From Undaria pinnatifida (Eukaryota > Sar > Phaeophyceae > Laminariales > Alariaceae), in contig JABAKD010000003.1 of the NCBI GenBank assembly GCA_012845835.1, positions 2,045,984 to 2,109,983 on the forward strand: a stretch of 64,000 bases of DNA, read 5' to 3'. Within the stretch, counting starts at the first letter, position 1, and each line of letters begins with the position of its first letter. The translations under genes were made by a program, and so were the position numbers. The notes beneath the pieces are model-generated. The model was not told the origin of the DNA, searched no databases, and saw nothing but the letters and a program-made list of their open reading frames with translations. Positions 42,711 to 57,700 of this stretch are shown here, in pieces.

Positions 42711-45700
42711 GCTTGGGTTCGTTTGGTTTGAGGTGCTCTTTCAGCGAGCCGATTTTCACATACATTGGTTATGTGCAATGCCAAGTGGTTTTTGCCGCTT
42801 CTGCTGTATGGTTGTATTTTATTAATATGATCACTAGGCTATACCAATATGTTTTACTACATGGTGGTGACATTGTGTGGCGATATGGCCGTAGCACAAG
42901 CGGTTGCCGAGCGGCACCTGAACCGGCATAAGCAATAATTTAATTAACGAACAGAAATGCAAGCCTCATGGCAAAAAAAATAGTGTATGCAGCTGGCAAA
43001 CCGGGGGAGGTATCCAGGCGTCACCTGGCCAACCCCGGCATAATTTCGGCTCTCACCCCGAAAAGCACACTGCTCTACTCGAGCATGTAATGATTCCCTC
43101 GGGTAGTCATGTATATTGATATTATATATCTATGCAATATATGGTATACACATCGCAGTATTTATTAAATATGAAATATATTTTGTGGATGATAATATAT
43201 ATATCAGGTATATATTACATTGATGTGTGTTTAGCATGTGTAGGGTGAGTTATACCGCCGCTTGGGTGAATAATATAATACCTAAGCCAACTTCGACATA
43301 TTTTATGGCCAACTTGGCTCAATTTCGGGAGAGTTTGAGACAATTTTCGCCGAAAACGTTGCATTTTTTCCAGCACATAAAAACTCTACGGATTTCGACG
43401 TATCTCGACACGGCGATCACGAATACCTTAGTTTCAACTTTCAACTTTTGTTTTTGGAGAGGTTATGACCGAAAACGTGATTGAAAAAATTGCCCTGCAC
43501 GGACCAATATGTACGAAACTTGTTATTCCGTTTCCATCTATTCCTAGTGACCATGGTTTATAATAATTTTCGGAATACACAAATTTCATTTGTTTCGATT
43601 ATTATACGACGCACTCTTAATCAGATACTCAAAACTAAATCTCACCGAAACAACATTGTTTAGAGTGAAAATTTGATCGGACAGACTATTCGTGCTTGCT
43701 GTGTTTACGAGTAGATATTTGTGTCTTGCGTATTTTTTTGCATTATTGGCCACTTCCGCAGGATCATTTGTGCTATCTGTTTTTGGGCGCATGAGACGAC
43801 CGCTTTGTTTGATCTGTCGTACTACATTGGGCGTGCTCATGTATCGCTGCATGGCTTGTATCTTAAAACGAGCGAGTCTTGCTGAATGCGTGCTGTGTAT
43901 TGGTGTGATGTCAATAAACTGCATACAAGGAAGCAGCTGAAGCAGCGATATGGCAATATGCTTGAGTTATTATTTGCGGTTTTCGCGTGACTGGGCGAAG
44001 GTCGTCCTGAATGTTTTGACGATATTTTTTTTGTTGTTTCTTTGTACGTAATTTTGATACATTGTTGTTTTAACGTGTTGCATGCGCGTATAAGACAAAG
44101 GTATTTACTTTGGGGTACTTGCGGAAAATGACGGTTACCCATGTAGTACATATGAAAAATAACAACGTAAAAAGGCAAACAAGTGTACATCCGTGCATAA
44201 ACACCGTTCGCTCGTGCCCACACGTCGTTCCCTCGCCCATGCTTACGAAGCTCAACGGCTTAACCACGCCTCTGGAAACCTTGAAGTTTTGGGCAATCCA
44301 TTGCTGACCTGGGTGGAAATCCCATAGGAATTAAAGGTTATTGCTGGGGCTTCCCAGGTCCTACGTACGAACCCTCGAGGCAGGTAGGTGAGACACAACT
44401 AGATCCGCGGAAGTAGAAGGGGAGAGGTCCGATTCGCTGCCGTAACAGCACAACAGTAGTAAGTGATTTTCGACAGTGTTGGAGAAAAAAAACAAATACG
44501 TATATCAACTACTAATTGAGCATCAAACGCGGGAAAAAACATGCGAAAATCCCGATGATTGTTCGTACGAATACAGGCATGTATATGCTTCGCAAAATAT
44601 ACCCTACCGAAAGAGACAACTTGAGATTTGTTCTGATCCGAAAAATTGTATGGTGCCAACTTGCGATGTGAAAAATGGCTTCGGACGCGTAGACGGACGT
44701 GAAATTCTCGATTGATTGTGTGATGCATTTTTTTTCTAGCACCGAATATTCAACTCTAATTTGCTAACGAACGGGTGGGTATCAAAGGTCAACTCTACTT
44801 CTAAGTTAAAAAGCGGGCATCACATGATCCATACTCGTATACTTCGTATGATAAATAGATTTTGGGCTCGGGTAAGCAGTGAGTACCGCCGGATACATGA
44901 CTTGCGTTTGCTTGAAGTTGGACGTGCCAAAATCAGTATTTTCTAGTAATCAAGTGCAACGGCTACCCAACAGTCTAGCGTGGCACCTCTGGCCCAGGTT
45001 GGAGTATCACCGTCGGTCGGGGGTCGGCAATGCTGTGGCAGTATACTTGGGTAGATAGATACACGGGTACCCTAAAAAACTTGCTCTGGTACCTTGTATC
45101 TCTGCCAAACACACCCTTGAATCTAACTTTATCGCAGCGAATATCACATTTAGTGCCTACAACCTCAATATTCGTAACTCCTACAGGTCTATACCTCGAA
45201 GGTTTGTGGCCAACTATAACTGGCAATCTAAAATAAAAACGACAGGCTGTGTGGGCCCACACTTCGTAGCTCGACTGAACACCATTCTGCAAACGAACAA
45301 TAGAGCTCCCTGGCCAGGATGGCACGTACTGTAGTGCCCGGTAAGAGACTCAAGAGGACTACACGTTGACGGGTGTCCTGAGCTGTTCCAAGCGCGCACA
45401 AAGGCGAAATAATGCTACCGGAACCATCCAGGGGCTTGGCTCGGGAGAAAGGCAACCTCAGAGGGTATAAGACCTGGGTTCCCTGTGACCACGCCAGGAA
45501 CGTTTAGAAAGCCGAGATGCGTCGAAAACGTAGGCTTTTCAATACGCCAAAAGGCCCTTCGTGTAGACAGAGATGGTCGGGTACTCAGGCTTCTTAACAT
45601 GATTTTACCATGTGTATGATAAAAAAAACAAGGAGGTACCGGTATGATGTATGGGCGTGATCTCAACAGCAACGGCGCCAAAACATCTGACCTCGGGTAC

Positions 45701-45970
45701 TACAAATGTGCTTGGCGAACGAAAGGGCCTGGGAGCTGCCCTTTGCGCTCGAAACAACCCACATCTCGGCACTTCCAACAGGACTAAGATAACCCCATTA
45801 CCCAGCCTACGAAATAAACCACTATCATAGCAATACGTATGCCTCACCCCATCACATGAGGGGTAGCGCATCCATATGGCATGCATGAAACTCTGAATCC
45901 ACTACCTTCACAAGAACCTGCACTGGAAATACAAATGAACGTTTTCAGCGTCATTGGACCAACGACGTCT
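42711..45970. other. No gene recognised between the remnant and the TOG gene
   Basis: Around 43100-43230 the sequence is strongly AT-rich. About 45240-45960 has longer overlapping frames on both strands (for example 45605-45886 minus) without recognisable motifs; it may be a decayed repeat. The segment next to 45971 should include the 3' untranslated region of the TOG gene. Confidence 0.4.
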
Positions 45971-48900
45971 CTATTTGTTTCTCCTTTTGAACCTCTCCGC
46001 AAGGTCACTAGACGTTGATCTGGCGCGACCTTCCGTGGCACCGTGAGCAGGCTTCGATTGAGCTCGACGAAGGCGCTCTTGAAGATCAGTGGTTTTGTAG
46101 CTGTTGTTTTGTTTCAGGGGCTGCGGCCTGAAGGCACGAGCGAACATTATCAGAGGCCAAAGGGCGAAAAAGAGAGGGCAAAACATTAACAGCGGTGCGA
46201 TGATGCAGGTGATGTTGAATCCCTTTGTACGGTAGTAATATACCCAAAAACATAAAAGGAATCGTTCATGGCAGTGTTCCAACCTGCGAACATTTACCTG
46301 TCCATCTTGCGATCAGCCTGGGAAGATGGAGCATGTTCCGCTCCGGCGCCGGAGAGCCCAGCTGCCCCCACAGCTGTGTCCCGTCCCCCCAAGCCTCCCA
46401 TCCTCCTCCTGATATCTTGCAACCTGTTTGACCGAGGCGGGGCTGCATCTTCGTCTACACGGGGTACGTCCTTGAAAGCTGGCCTTACAATATTCTCGTC
46501 CGCTTCAAACGTAAGATTTTTCCGTGCTGCTTCCATGTCTTGGCCCCTCCGAGCTGACCAGCCGCCGTGCACGTCTGCCATCCGTCCTTGTAGGGGGGTG
46601 CTTCGAACCCCGCCATCTGCAGCATGCGGCGCTTGGCATCCTTCAAGAATGAACTGGCGAAACCGTGGCTTCAGCCGACCAACCTGTTTCGCGTCAAATT
46701 ATATAATGTAATTGCGTAAGCTGGGGCTCATCGTCGCTTCTTGGTGAAAACGTAGGTGTAATTTGCTGCTGCAATCAACACGAACCAAACTTGCGCACAC
46801 CATTCATGCGTTTACCCATCATGCCTCCCACAAGATACTTTGGTCGCACGAGTTGTAGATAGATCGCAGGCGCATTTGAGTTTGCAAGCACTACCCACCT
46901 GGTCTTCCAGCGTTGCCTGAGCTTCTGGCCACCTCTCCAGGTAGCTCTTGAGCTCGTTTAGGGCAGTCGAGCCATCATCGCCGCCACCATGCACGCTTTG
47001 GGATTCAGCCGAAACCAAGCCGATCAAACGGGCAATTTCAGCTACGTGGTCTGACTTGACGTGCAGAACCGGTGAAGAATGACGACGAACCGACCTCCCC
47101 TAGCGCGCCGAGCACAGAGGGACGGGGATCGTCAAAACGAATATTGTTGAGCTGTCTAAAAGATAAACCTTCGAGGGCACAGCGCACCAAACGCGCTACA
47201 GCAAGTCAGGTACTCGTCTTATATTCCCTTTCGATCAGAAGATATGAAACGTGGGAGGGTACAACTCGCGAAAAAAAGGTATCGCGTCTCGTCTTAACAC
47301 ACTTAACACGCTTACCGGTCTATCTACGCTCGACTTAACACCGTTCATTACAAGGGTGGCGTGATTCATAGGTAAAACGAGAAAAGGGTCCACTTGGGCT
47401 TGCGAAGTAATTTATATGATCACCGGCACAAATAAGCGGCAAGCGTCTGTACGTCAATTAGACTACCAAAGTACTCACATCGTTCTCCTTGGACGTAACC
47501 AGGAGGCGGCTCATGGCTGTAGCCCATGCCTCGCTGCTCACCCTACCTTCAACTCCCACCGCAGTGCTCTCCCTGCATTGGCAAAATCGAGCGAGCATGA
47601 GCAATCTACCGGCACTTACGATAGCATGGTGCGACAGTAATGTGCTAAACAACCAAAAGCGAGTGAGCATCGTAGCGTACGGCGCCCAACACAAAAAGCG
47701 AGAGCAAAAAGCTATCCTGCTCGGGCATATCTGGTAGGAAATAATTGGAACGATGCGCACCTAATCGTGTTCGCCGTCGAAACCACCGTTGAACTTCCCC
47801 ATGAAGTGCACAGGCGTTCGCACAACAAAGATACCAGTCGTTGGGCGGCTTCACACGCGCTGCGCTCTTCCGCGTTAGCGTAGTCCACAGCCTCGTGAGC
47901 ATGCTCGGCGATGTGATACTTGTGCAGCGCGCGCAGCACAGGATGCAGTCCGGAAGCTCCATCCCTGACAAACGGATAGCGTAACATTATATAAGTATTC
48001 GCATAGAACGTTCGCCAGAGCGTCTGAGATATCTTCAGCGACCGCAACGTGAAGCCTGCCGAATCAAAGCACCAAACATACCCGCAGTGTTTGTGCGTGG
48101 AATTGCCTTGAGTGCTTTTTTACTCCTTACTAACGACTTACTCGTTCGGTCCCTGTTCGTTGGCACCAAAGTTGTCCTTCTCGCCGTCTCTTATGAGCCT
48201 CGCCAACAGCTTGACGTACACCTTCAACAGCTTCGTTTCTAGGGAGCGCTTTCCCTTGCTCGGCGCCTGCACAGTTGAACATTCAAGAGTGTAAAGGTAT
48301 GCTACTGCATTTATGGGCGAACGTATCATCTGCGCGCATAAGGATGTTGGTAAATAGCCAATGCTACTCGTGTACACTGCGGAATCAACAGTAACACACA
48401 ACCAGGTACACACTATCGGGCACAGCCATTTCTTCGAACCTGGTCACGGTCCTTTCGACTGCCGCTCGTTGCGCGGACCTCAGCCATAACACCCAGAACG
48501 GCCGCAATAGCCACAGTTGCCCTCGCCGATCCAGAGGCTGTCGCCACACGGTTGAGCTTCTTCTGTACCTGTCCATCAGCAGGTGAAAATAGCTGTCATA
48601 TCATGGTCTTGCTGTGAGTATGCAGGGAATCATGCATAAAAACGAAAGGTCCAAGTGTCAGGCCCAAGTGTCGTCTGCAGACTGTCTCTCGACGTGGCGC
48701 GAAAAATCCCAACAATTGAAGCATCCATCTCGCAGTGTGGCCGGTTTTACACGCCATGCTACTGCTTACGATGACCGGCGTATGTGCCGCGGTGGTTTCC
48801 ACAGCAATCAGTTCTAACCCAGCACTATCTTCACACGCACAATAAAAGGCTCACCTGAGAGTACGGATCGCAGGACTTGTACGCATCATGTTGCGCACGG

Positions 48901-51701
48901 GCTCCGATTCGCTGGTGCACAAGCCAATGGCACACTTCTCCGAGCATTGCCGCGAGCGAAGGCACATCGAAAGAGGGTGCCGACAGCATGCACACGTCAT
49001 CTAAGGCGGTCACCACCTGGGGTGCTAGCTCCAGATCGATTCCGCCTGAATTCAGACGTGGAGATAGGCATCGGTACATGTTTTTTAGGCTGCGCCCGAG
49101 AAAATGGTGACGTCTTGTGGTGAATAAGTACACCGTCATACCAGGGTATGCATTAACAAACAGTACGAGAAAGTGGTGTTTTCATTGTAACCACGCAACT
49201 GCGGGTGTGATACTGCATCCATTAACATGAACAGTGATGTCTCACCTGTACCGGGAACCTCAGCGTGCTGCGCGTCCGCGACGGCAACAGGGGCACTTCC
49301 AGTGAACGACAACCGCATGCAACGGACCAGGGTCATAATGAGACGAGAGAAATGCCTAGCCACAATGGTGTCTCCACCAGTTCTCTGCGCTTGCGTTATC
49401 GCCCAGCTGGACAAGGCTTTAACCTGGTGACGAACGCGGCGAATGTTAAGGGCGGCTGGTCAAATAGACGCTAATTAGACGCTCGGCGAACAGCGGAGCC
49501 ACGACGGCGAGGCATTCAGCAGCACCACACCATTACTTTGTGGCGTCTCGGCTGCCTCGCTTAACTCGTTCGGAACTCGGGCATAACCCCAGGGGCATAC
49601 CGACCACAAAAATGGACACGTGCAGTGTTATCAACCGCACTCCCCCTAAATAGTGTATAGTGTAGGCACGCAGCAGAATCATACCAGCATTTTCATACGT
49701 ACTGCTTTTGTACATGCAACTCCTTGCAGCATAATTCGGGCACTACAACGAGCAGCCCCTAACCCGGCAGCCCGAGCTGCCTCGTGTGGGCCGACACTAC
49801 TACAGTACTACAGGTATCGTAATTGAGTTACGTCGTTTTTCCCGTCTCAACTTCCAAAAATAATCAAAGCCTTAGCTTTCCACTTTGCCCACCAAACCCA
49901 ATTCTGACCTGGCTCACAGCGGCTGCACGGCCTTGAGATGAGACACCCAGCAATGAGCGGCGTTGTAAAAGTCCGTTCTCGAGCTGAAACAGAGCAAGGT
50001 AGAAATCACAGTAACAAGTGTCATCAGCACAGCGATTCGCGCGGGTACGCCTCACAACGAAATTGCGGGCGTGCCCAACGTGGCACACCGGCTGTAGTAT
50101 ATGGAGAGGATAATGATAAAAATACCCCTAGCCTCGCCGGCTGCTTTTAGCTCTATTATTCCAGACCGGCTATATAAGTTTAGAACCCTGCCGAATTCTG
50201 AGTTCGGGGCTCATTCAACGCACGCGCCATACACACTGTCGAGCCAGATGATATGGCAAACGCTATACAATCTATGTCACCATGCTTGGGTCCACGTCCC
50301 CAGCAAAATTCTTATATACCACCGTACCGCTATAGCTGGTACTATTATTAACAGAAGGTAGATGGGTGTGTTATGGTTAAACAACAGATCGTGTCATGTA
50401 ACGACCAACGCCAAATGTTGCACTACACAATCAGGGCGTGGGTAAACGTGCGATCAGCAGAAAATCGTGCCATGTAACAACCGAAAGCTGGGCGTGCTCC
50501 ACGCGTTAGAAATAAATTGTTCCCAATACACAGGTACCAGGGCGGCTCACTAATGTTGACAGTGGAACGATGTTGACAGGAAGACACGTACCTCCGTGGC
50601 CAGAGCCTCGAAAGTGGCATCGGCCGCCGTGTTGTCAGCTTCGCGCTCTCTGCTACGCGGAGAGAGCTTGACTTCGAGAGCGTTGCAATCAAACCGGAAC
50701 GGACCGTCTTCGTCGCCGCTGACCACATGTGCGCTGCCGTTGAAATGAGGGGCGAAAAATAAAAAGCACAAGAAAAAAATAACTGTATCCTCAGCAACGG
50801 TGGGGATAATACAAGCGATGTGGTCAGTAATGGCAACGATAAACGATAATAAAGCCGGTATCGTCAGTATCGTCACCAGTGGTGAGAATAAAGACAATCT
50901 CGTCAGCAACGGTCGGGAGAACAAAGGCGATATCGTCACCGATGGTGGGGATGGATGAATATTCTAATCAGCAGCTCGGCAACCACTAGTGAAAAGATGC
51001 AATAGCGCAATAGCCACACACCTGGAAGTGGTAGCACCGCTGGAACGCGAGTCACCCCAGGTGGTGTCAGCTCCAAGTCCGCCAAGGCTAGCGCGGTGAT
51101 CGCTAGAAATCTCCAATCGCACCTCCGCGATAGTAACCGGAGTCGCCGTAGAAACGGGCGCGGGCGCACTCTCGTCCACTGCCGGCGGGACGTCTTCAGC
51201 GGCCAGCGGCACGCATGTCGGCTCCGCTCTGTGAAGACGACAACAATTGTTTTGGATACTATATGAAGCATGCTGCTCGTGTCTTGTTCCGCAACAAATA
51301 CAGGAATACCGTACGAGTGAGTAATACACCCCAGCTCCGCGTGCCCTGCTCTGGTGCTCTACTTGTAGGCGGTGCTTTCGAACCTGAGGCTTACCGTACC
51401 CGAAGCGCTTTCTTGCAAATATCACCAAATGATACATTTGCGGGTTTCTCGGACATTCATAGTTGAATGTTGAACGCATGATCTGCTTTTAATAGTGAAA
51501 TGTCCAATGCGGTAGCGGAGCCGGGCCAAGCAAAAAAAAAGCACTGCCTCGCAAGGCAATGTACCCATACCTGTCTTCAGTAGGGGGGTTCGCGGGTGTG
51601 GTTAGGGGTGCATTTGCGGCCTCCCGTACCCCCCGGGTGCCGTTGTGGGCTGCAGACGCAGGCTTGTTTCCTGTGTGCTTTCGATCCGCCGCTTTCATCC
51701 G
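45971..51701 (-). other. C-terminal tail exons of the TOG protein
   Basis: Exons 51701-51571, 51228-51022, 50733-50592, 49423-49246, 49045-48855, 48568-48440, 48266-48142, 47964-47835, 47568-47479, 47054-46899, 46683-46298 and 46127-45971. The early part is an acidic, Pro/Thr-rich linker. The middle is helical (LETKLLKVYVKLLARL, ALNELKSYLERWPEA). The end has LQDIRRRMGGLGG and a basic terminus. A TAA reading as Arg-stop at 46294-46296 is treated as part of a GTAAAT donor, because splicing to 46127 adds the expected basic C-terminus in phase. Confidence 0.75.
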
Positions 51702-54700
51702 CTGCGGGGTTGGAATCGCGCGAACAGGGCATGAACACAGTTTCATATCAGCGTCTCATCGCAAACCCCATGCAAACATGTCTCCAACCGGCCCCAATCC
51801 TCTGCTCTATGGTGTATACATGGAGTACAGAGTAGGTGGCAGTTTTCGTCGCTCGAGACGGCGTGGATTTTATAGCTACGAATGCAAATGAATAACTAAG
51901 ATGGTTGACGGCATCCATCGAAAGCGCTGCAGTAAAACTCATTATTCGAGCGTATAACAGGCAACCTGCGGTGTCGTCGCGGTTATTTTTTGGTGCCACG
52001 ATCCGCATGTTTTGCACGGGACTGCGTGTTACATAGACTTTGATCAAGTTTGTACACTAGCGACATGCATAATGATTCCAGTAAGAAGCCCTCAGTCTCT
52101 ACGGTATATGTTTCCACGGCCGACACAAATTCCAAGCTCACCTTATAACACCATATAACATACTTGGGGAGTACTGAAACACAAAACGAACGTGCGCATT
52201 CCTATGGAAAAGTATCCGCTTGGTTGAGGCTTGCCCGTTCGCGGTAAAAAAATGTGACCTCCGCCTATCTACTCAGGCGCAATTCAACTGCACTGCGCAT
52301 TACCTCCAATCGAGCTACAGTAGTATTTACTGTAAACCACATACGTATCAATGGCTATCAGAGCAATCGCCTCCATTTGAACTGCAATTTAGATTTTTCT
52401 CGCACTACTTGTATTCATACTGTAATACAAATGACAGCGAGATTTACCTCTTCGACGAGAGTCTTGGTCTTGTCATTAACCGAGCCCATGAGGCGATGAA
52501 TGCGAGCGGGATCCATATCAAGGCTGATGTAGCACGACCCCACCGCATCTAACGCCGCTGAGCGTACCTCTGCTTGATCAGAGTCCACATGCCTGGGGTA
52601 GGAAGGGCATCAAATCAGGAATTAGGGGTAAACTTCCACATATCAACAACAGGACCCCGTAGTTGTTGGGCGACGTCGACACCCTGCATGCATTTAAATA
52701 CAAGTTTAAAACGGATTCAGCACCCCCACTGGAACGAGCTCTCGTGGGCAAGGAGACGGTACCACGCTCATAGCATAGTTCGAAACATTTTTCACGAATT
52801 ACAAATTCTAGTACTTGTTTCCTCGGCGATCTATGTTTTTGTCGTGTTTGCACGGCTTACTTGGCGAGCTCCTTGAGGCCCTTCTTGCCGAGAGCGCTCG
52901 CCGCCCCGTCGACATCGATGCAGCGTGAGAGCTCCGAAAGGCAGGCGATGCGAGTCCGGCTGTTCTTGGACGCAGCCGCCTGCAATCATCGAAAGTTGCA
53001 ATAGGACGCTGTATCAAGCAACGAACGAAAAAGCGTGCCATGCGACCATCCATATGACCACGCGCACTACACCGTCCCCTAACATTGGTTTAGACCACAA
53101 CCGGCTTAGCGTGCGAGCTGCAGCAGCTGCTGCGCGTTGCCTTAACGGGATGAAAAAAAATCGGAAGCATTTCATGGTGCACGTACGACCACTCACCAAG
53201 GTACAATCCTCACGCACTGGGCAAAAAAAAAGGATGCCCCATCCGAGATGTGTGTTTAAAGCGGAAATCGGACTGGTCAAGAAATTAAAACTCCGACGAC
53301 ATCAAAAGAGCCACGTCAAAAGCCTAGAATGCATAAATCAAACCGCAATGCTGTAGGCAAAGGCAGAGAAGCCATACTATCTTACTCCGAAAACGACTCT
53401 CACACAACTATACATAATCCAACTTGTACTTCACACAAACTGAGTTCCCAGGCCGTTGCGAAAATCACGTCGTTTAGACATAGCGACGTCCCCACCAACC
53501 TATAGTTCACTTGGAAATACCTCGATTGCGGCGTAATCATAAGCAAGTTCCACGGGGCACTCACTTGAAGCAAGAGCGGAGAGTACTTGGCGTATGAGCA
53601 CATCAAGGGCACCTGCGCCAATAGTCCGCGAATGGCAACACGGAACCTCTCCTTTGCCTGGCCACTCTTCTCCAAGAGCGTTGGGAGGAGGGCATCCACC
53701 TCGAGATCTTCAAGTCGGTACTGCGCTGCCACGAGACTGTCAAAGGTATCTCCCAGAAGTTGGAGAAGCTGCCATCAAGGAATCGCGGAGAGGGGTCAAA
53801 ATGAAAGATTACATCAAGTCCTCGAGTACTGAACATCAACATACAAGTTAAACTATAGGAGCCTCAAAATAGTAGGGAGTCTCCCCACCAAATACATTAG
53901 TTAGCTGAAACGAAACCTGACACACCAAGGCAAGCACGGGCTCATCGTTCTTGTGACAGCCCAAGAAAACGGAGTGCAAAAAGAAGTACACGAGAAGGTT
54001 AGCAATATAAATGACGCAACTCAAGCTTAGCCGTACCTCCCTCTCGCCTACAATTCCCGTCACTACATGTACCGCTTGAGGCACACAGACCTAGTTTCAG
54101 CGAAAGCCGACGAGCAGTGCCCCCCTGTATTTGCACAACGCATTGCATGCACGAGGTCGCAAATCCTTGCTTCTTTCGCCCATTGGCAAATGTTGAAACA
54201 TAGACTTCGACGTGGGCCGACACTTGCGGGTTACGATACCTTCCGGGCAGGCCAAGCGCATGGCTATGTATCCAGGGTGAGATGTACGGGATTCGTTGGT
54301 ACTGTTAATGCGTGTGAGCGCAATGAAAACATAAAACAAGACAGTGGTCCTGTAAGCATACATTTATACCTGTCCCATCGCCTTCACGTTTTCCTTCTCG
54401 CACAAACGCAGCGAGATCCACTTGAAGACAAGATCCAGCTGGTCCATGAATGAGACAGGCTGATCGCGCATGGCGCCTGACAGAAGCTCGAACCCCGGCG
54501 TGCCACACTCCTGCAAGGGTGTTTTGAAGCCATGTCCGTCAAGGTCAAAGGTGCATCGGTCAAGGGTGTAGGGCCAAGTGTACCACACAAAAACCTAGTA
54601 TTTTGGCGTCCGTTAAGGCGAAGTGTGCGGTTATTGCCGTCTTTCAATATATCAGAGGTGAAAGTGCAGATGTCTCCTAACATATTGACATGTTGGCACT

Positions 54701-57700
54701 CTCCCGACGACGAGAAAGGTATACACCACGGGGAACGCGCATTGCCTGCACAGATGTACCTTTTTATCCATAACTACCCGCGGCCTAGGATGTACCGCCA
54801 GCCCTTGACATCGGTCTCGTGAAAGTCAAACGGTACAGACAAGACCAAAATTTTCATACCAAATGCCATGCTGCCCAAAGGAACACCCGTCTCTACAGCA
54901 GACTCACCTCCAAGCAAGATATTCAAGGAAACAATTGTGTACCTAAACTTCCAACCTCAAGCAAGGTATCCAAGTGCCGGTGTCTAACAATCTTGCCCGA
55001 CGTTGGGATAGGCCAAATCGGAAAGAAGCACGAAAAGAAGCCAACCGAAACAATGCGCAGCAACTACGAAAAGCCACCGATTTAAGGGCACTCACCATGC
55101 TCCCAACCCTGGCTGGAAACAGAATATCGACCGCTTCCGATCGAAGCAACGGACTCCAGAGTGTTTTCAGCGTTGCGGTTTGATGCTCTCGAGGCTCGTC
55201 GGACGAGACAAACCAGCGACTGCGCTTCTCTGCTTCGTGCCGCTTCGCCTTCGAGTTGGTCGACGTAAGAGGGCCCGCCGCTGCCGCCGGTGTCGCAGCC
55301 TCGGGTGCTGGTGCGCTCTCCGCCTTGTGGGACCTTTGAAAAATTCGGCAAAAGGATCGGTGGTAAGATGCGTACGACAGGTGCACGGGAGTGAAAAATC
55401 TCAAGTATATAACAAGAAATTTCAACAAAGCCCCAAAACACGTGTTTTTTTAGTTGCCGTTTCTAATTTCCCTCATAAAACCACACAATTTCCCTTTAGA
55501 CTTGGGCTCCATTTTCTAGGTGCGGCAAACAGTATGTGGCCTTCACGAAGAAAAGCATTGACTACAGGCATACACATCCTCACATGGCTGGCATTGCAAG
55601 CTCGCGGTTATCGTGCAACGGTGGCGAATGGTCAAGAAAAACGTACGTGGGGCGTGACGGTCGCTTGACAAGAGATCCTGAAGACCCTCCGGCGGTAGGT
55701 CCACCGCGCACGAGCTTCGATACCACCGTGGGGGGCGCCGTTGGGACTGCTGTGGAGGTACCACCACCTGCATCTGTGGTCTCGGTGTCACCAGAATTGA
55801 GCTCTCCTGCAAGCAAGCAAGCAGGAACAAAAATAGATAAGGCGGGATTCGAACGCTTAGCGCGTTTCAAGGAAGCGCACTGCGCATCACCATGACACTG
55901 CACCAATACTTGTGGTGTTTCAGCATCACGACAGGCATACAAAGTATACCGGGACTTCGTATCTGGTATACGGCAGCACCAAACGCAATTCCCGTTGTTC
56001 ATACTCGTATCGTAACGGTTATTAATCAACCAATCAACCAGCCAATCAATTAACGCAATTAATCATAAATCAAATCGCTTGACACCGCAAATGTTCACAA
56101 AAAGGCAAGGGAGTAACGCCCCTACGCTGAACACACCTGCGCTCTCGAGGATCTTCTCCAGTGCGGGCTTAAGCTGGCGCATGACCGCTGGCTGGAAATC
56201 ACGAGTTGCCGCTCGCACGCGGGACGGCTGCACCGTGCCGGCACCAAGCAGCCCAGAAAGACATTCTTGAGCTACCTGGCGCGCACCGGTGCTCTTGTCC
56301 TGCATACACCTCAGCAAGGGCGACACAAGGCTCGTGGGGCCCTGGGCGAGAAAAAAAAGAAACGTATCGGGGACCGGGGGGCGTGAGCAACAAGACCATG
56401 TTTATATCCATTCTGCTCCTCTCCTCTAAGTTTGATGTGTTTCGCTGCATAAATAGCATGAAAACCATGTTTCCCCGATTACGCTCGTTACGCTCCAAGA
56501 AATGTCCAACCACGCCATTTTATGCTTCTTAAAAAGACAATTCAACGCAAAAAGTATATCGGATGCATGCCTAAACAAGGCTCAACAATTCGCTGGCTTC
56601 CAGCCTCTAGAAAGCCCTTCGCCGAAAAGCACCTTGCATAGAAGTGTAACCTACCGTGCTTGTGCGCTACGAATAGTAACATAACATGCGAGTCTAATCT
56701 GATATTTCAGCAGTGTCAAACGGAGGGAGATGAGCTCAAGTTCTACTGTCACTGTTCCCTTACACACTAAAAAAAACGTAGGTGCCATGGTAACATGATT
56801 GGCGGAACTACAGCCTAACTGGGGCCCGCTTGCGCAGGCTGCAGTCACTAGAATAGGAGCATTGTTTGATAGCACAAACCGTGAATACTACAAAAATACA
56901 CTTCGAATACAATAGTTTCCCTACATTTACGGTTGCGTGACACGAATAGTGCATATATCAAATGCAGCACTACCCTTAGACTAGAAGAGGAGCATTGACT
57001 ACTATTACAAAATGCAAATACTTTGCATTAGTTTCCCTGTATGCACGATTGCATGACATTCAGGTTATTATGCGTGACATGCATGACGGGCGCACCTCTC
57101 CAGCAGGAATGCGTGGGATGGCGGCCTTGAGCCAGGCAAGGAGCTCAATCCTCCCGACCGTGTTGCCCATGGCCACAACCACAGGGGCCAACAGGGCTTC
57201 CACCGTCGGAACGTGTAGAGCACCTGAGGACAGGGCACAAATAGAGCACGAATGTCAATCGTCGGCAGTGGTCTTGGCGATCTGTTCTGGCCAACGCTAT
57301 CCGAGTCACACAAGGAATAATGAGCTGAAGGTTTACACTTGATAAACCATGTAACCCTCGTAGAACTGCAGCTATAGCCCACGCTAATTCCAAGTACTTC
57401 GTCCCCAAAAAAGTGGGTGAAGTTCTAAAGGCGTGAAAACTTGAAGCGGTATGTTGCAACAAAGACAGCCCTAGCGGGATGCCACCAGTGGATAATGCCT
57501 ACATGCAAAACAACATTCGCCCCACCCCCGCGGTCCTCCGTTTCGACAAGAATGCGGGGTCAATGGCCCAATGATTAAGACAATCAACAGATGAGTACGC
57601 CTCCCTTCCCCCGTAACTCCCGTTAAGAATTAATTGTTTCCCAGGTCCTTACCTCCGGAGGTGGTGACTTTCTCCAGAGCTGCAATGGCGGCGTCTCTCA

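Noticed and set aside
45228..45886. Additional minus-strand gene next to the TOG gene
   Set aside because: Overlapping frames occur on both strands with no family motif, no consistent splice pattern and no strand preference.
46294..46296. TAA as the stop codon of the TOG gene
   Set aside because: The T of this TAA belongs to a GTAAAT splice donor; splicing to 46127 keeps phase and adds the basic C-terminus expected for the family.
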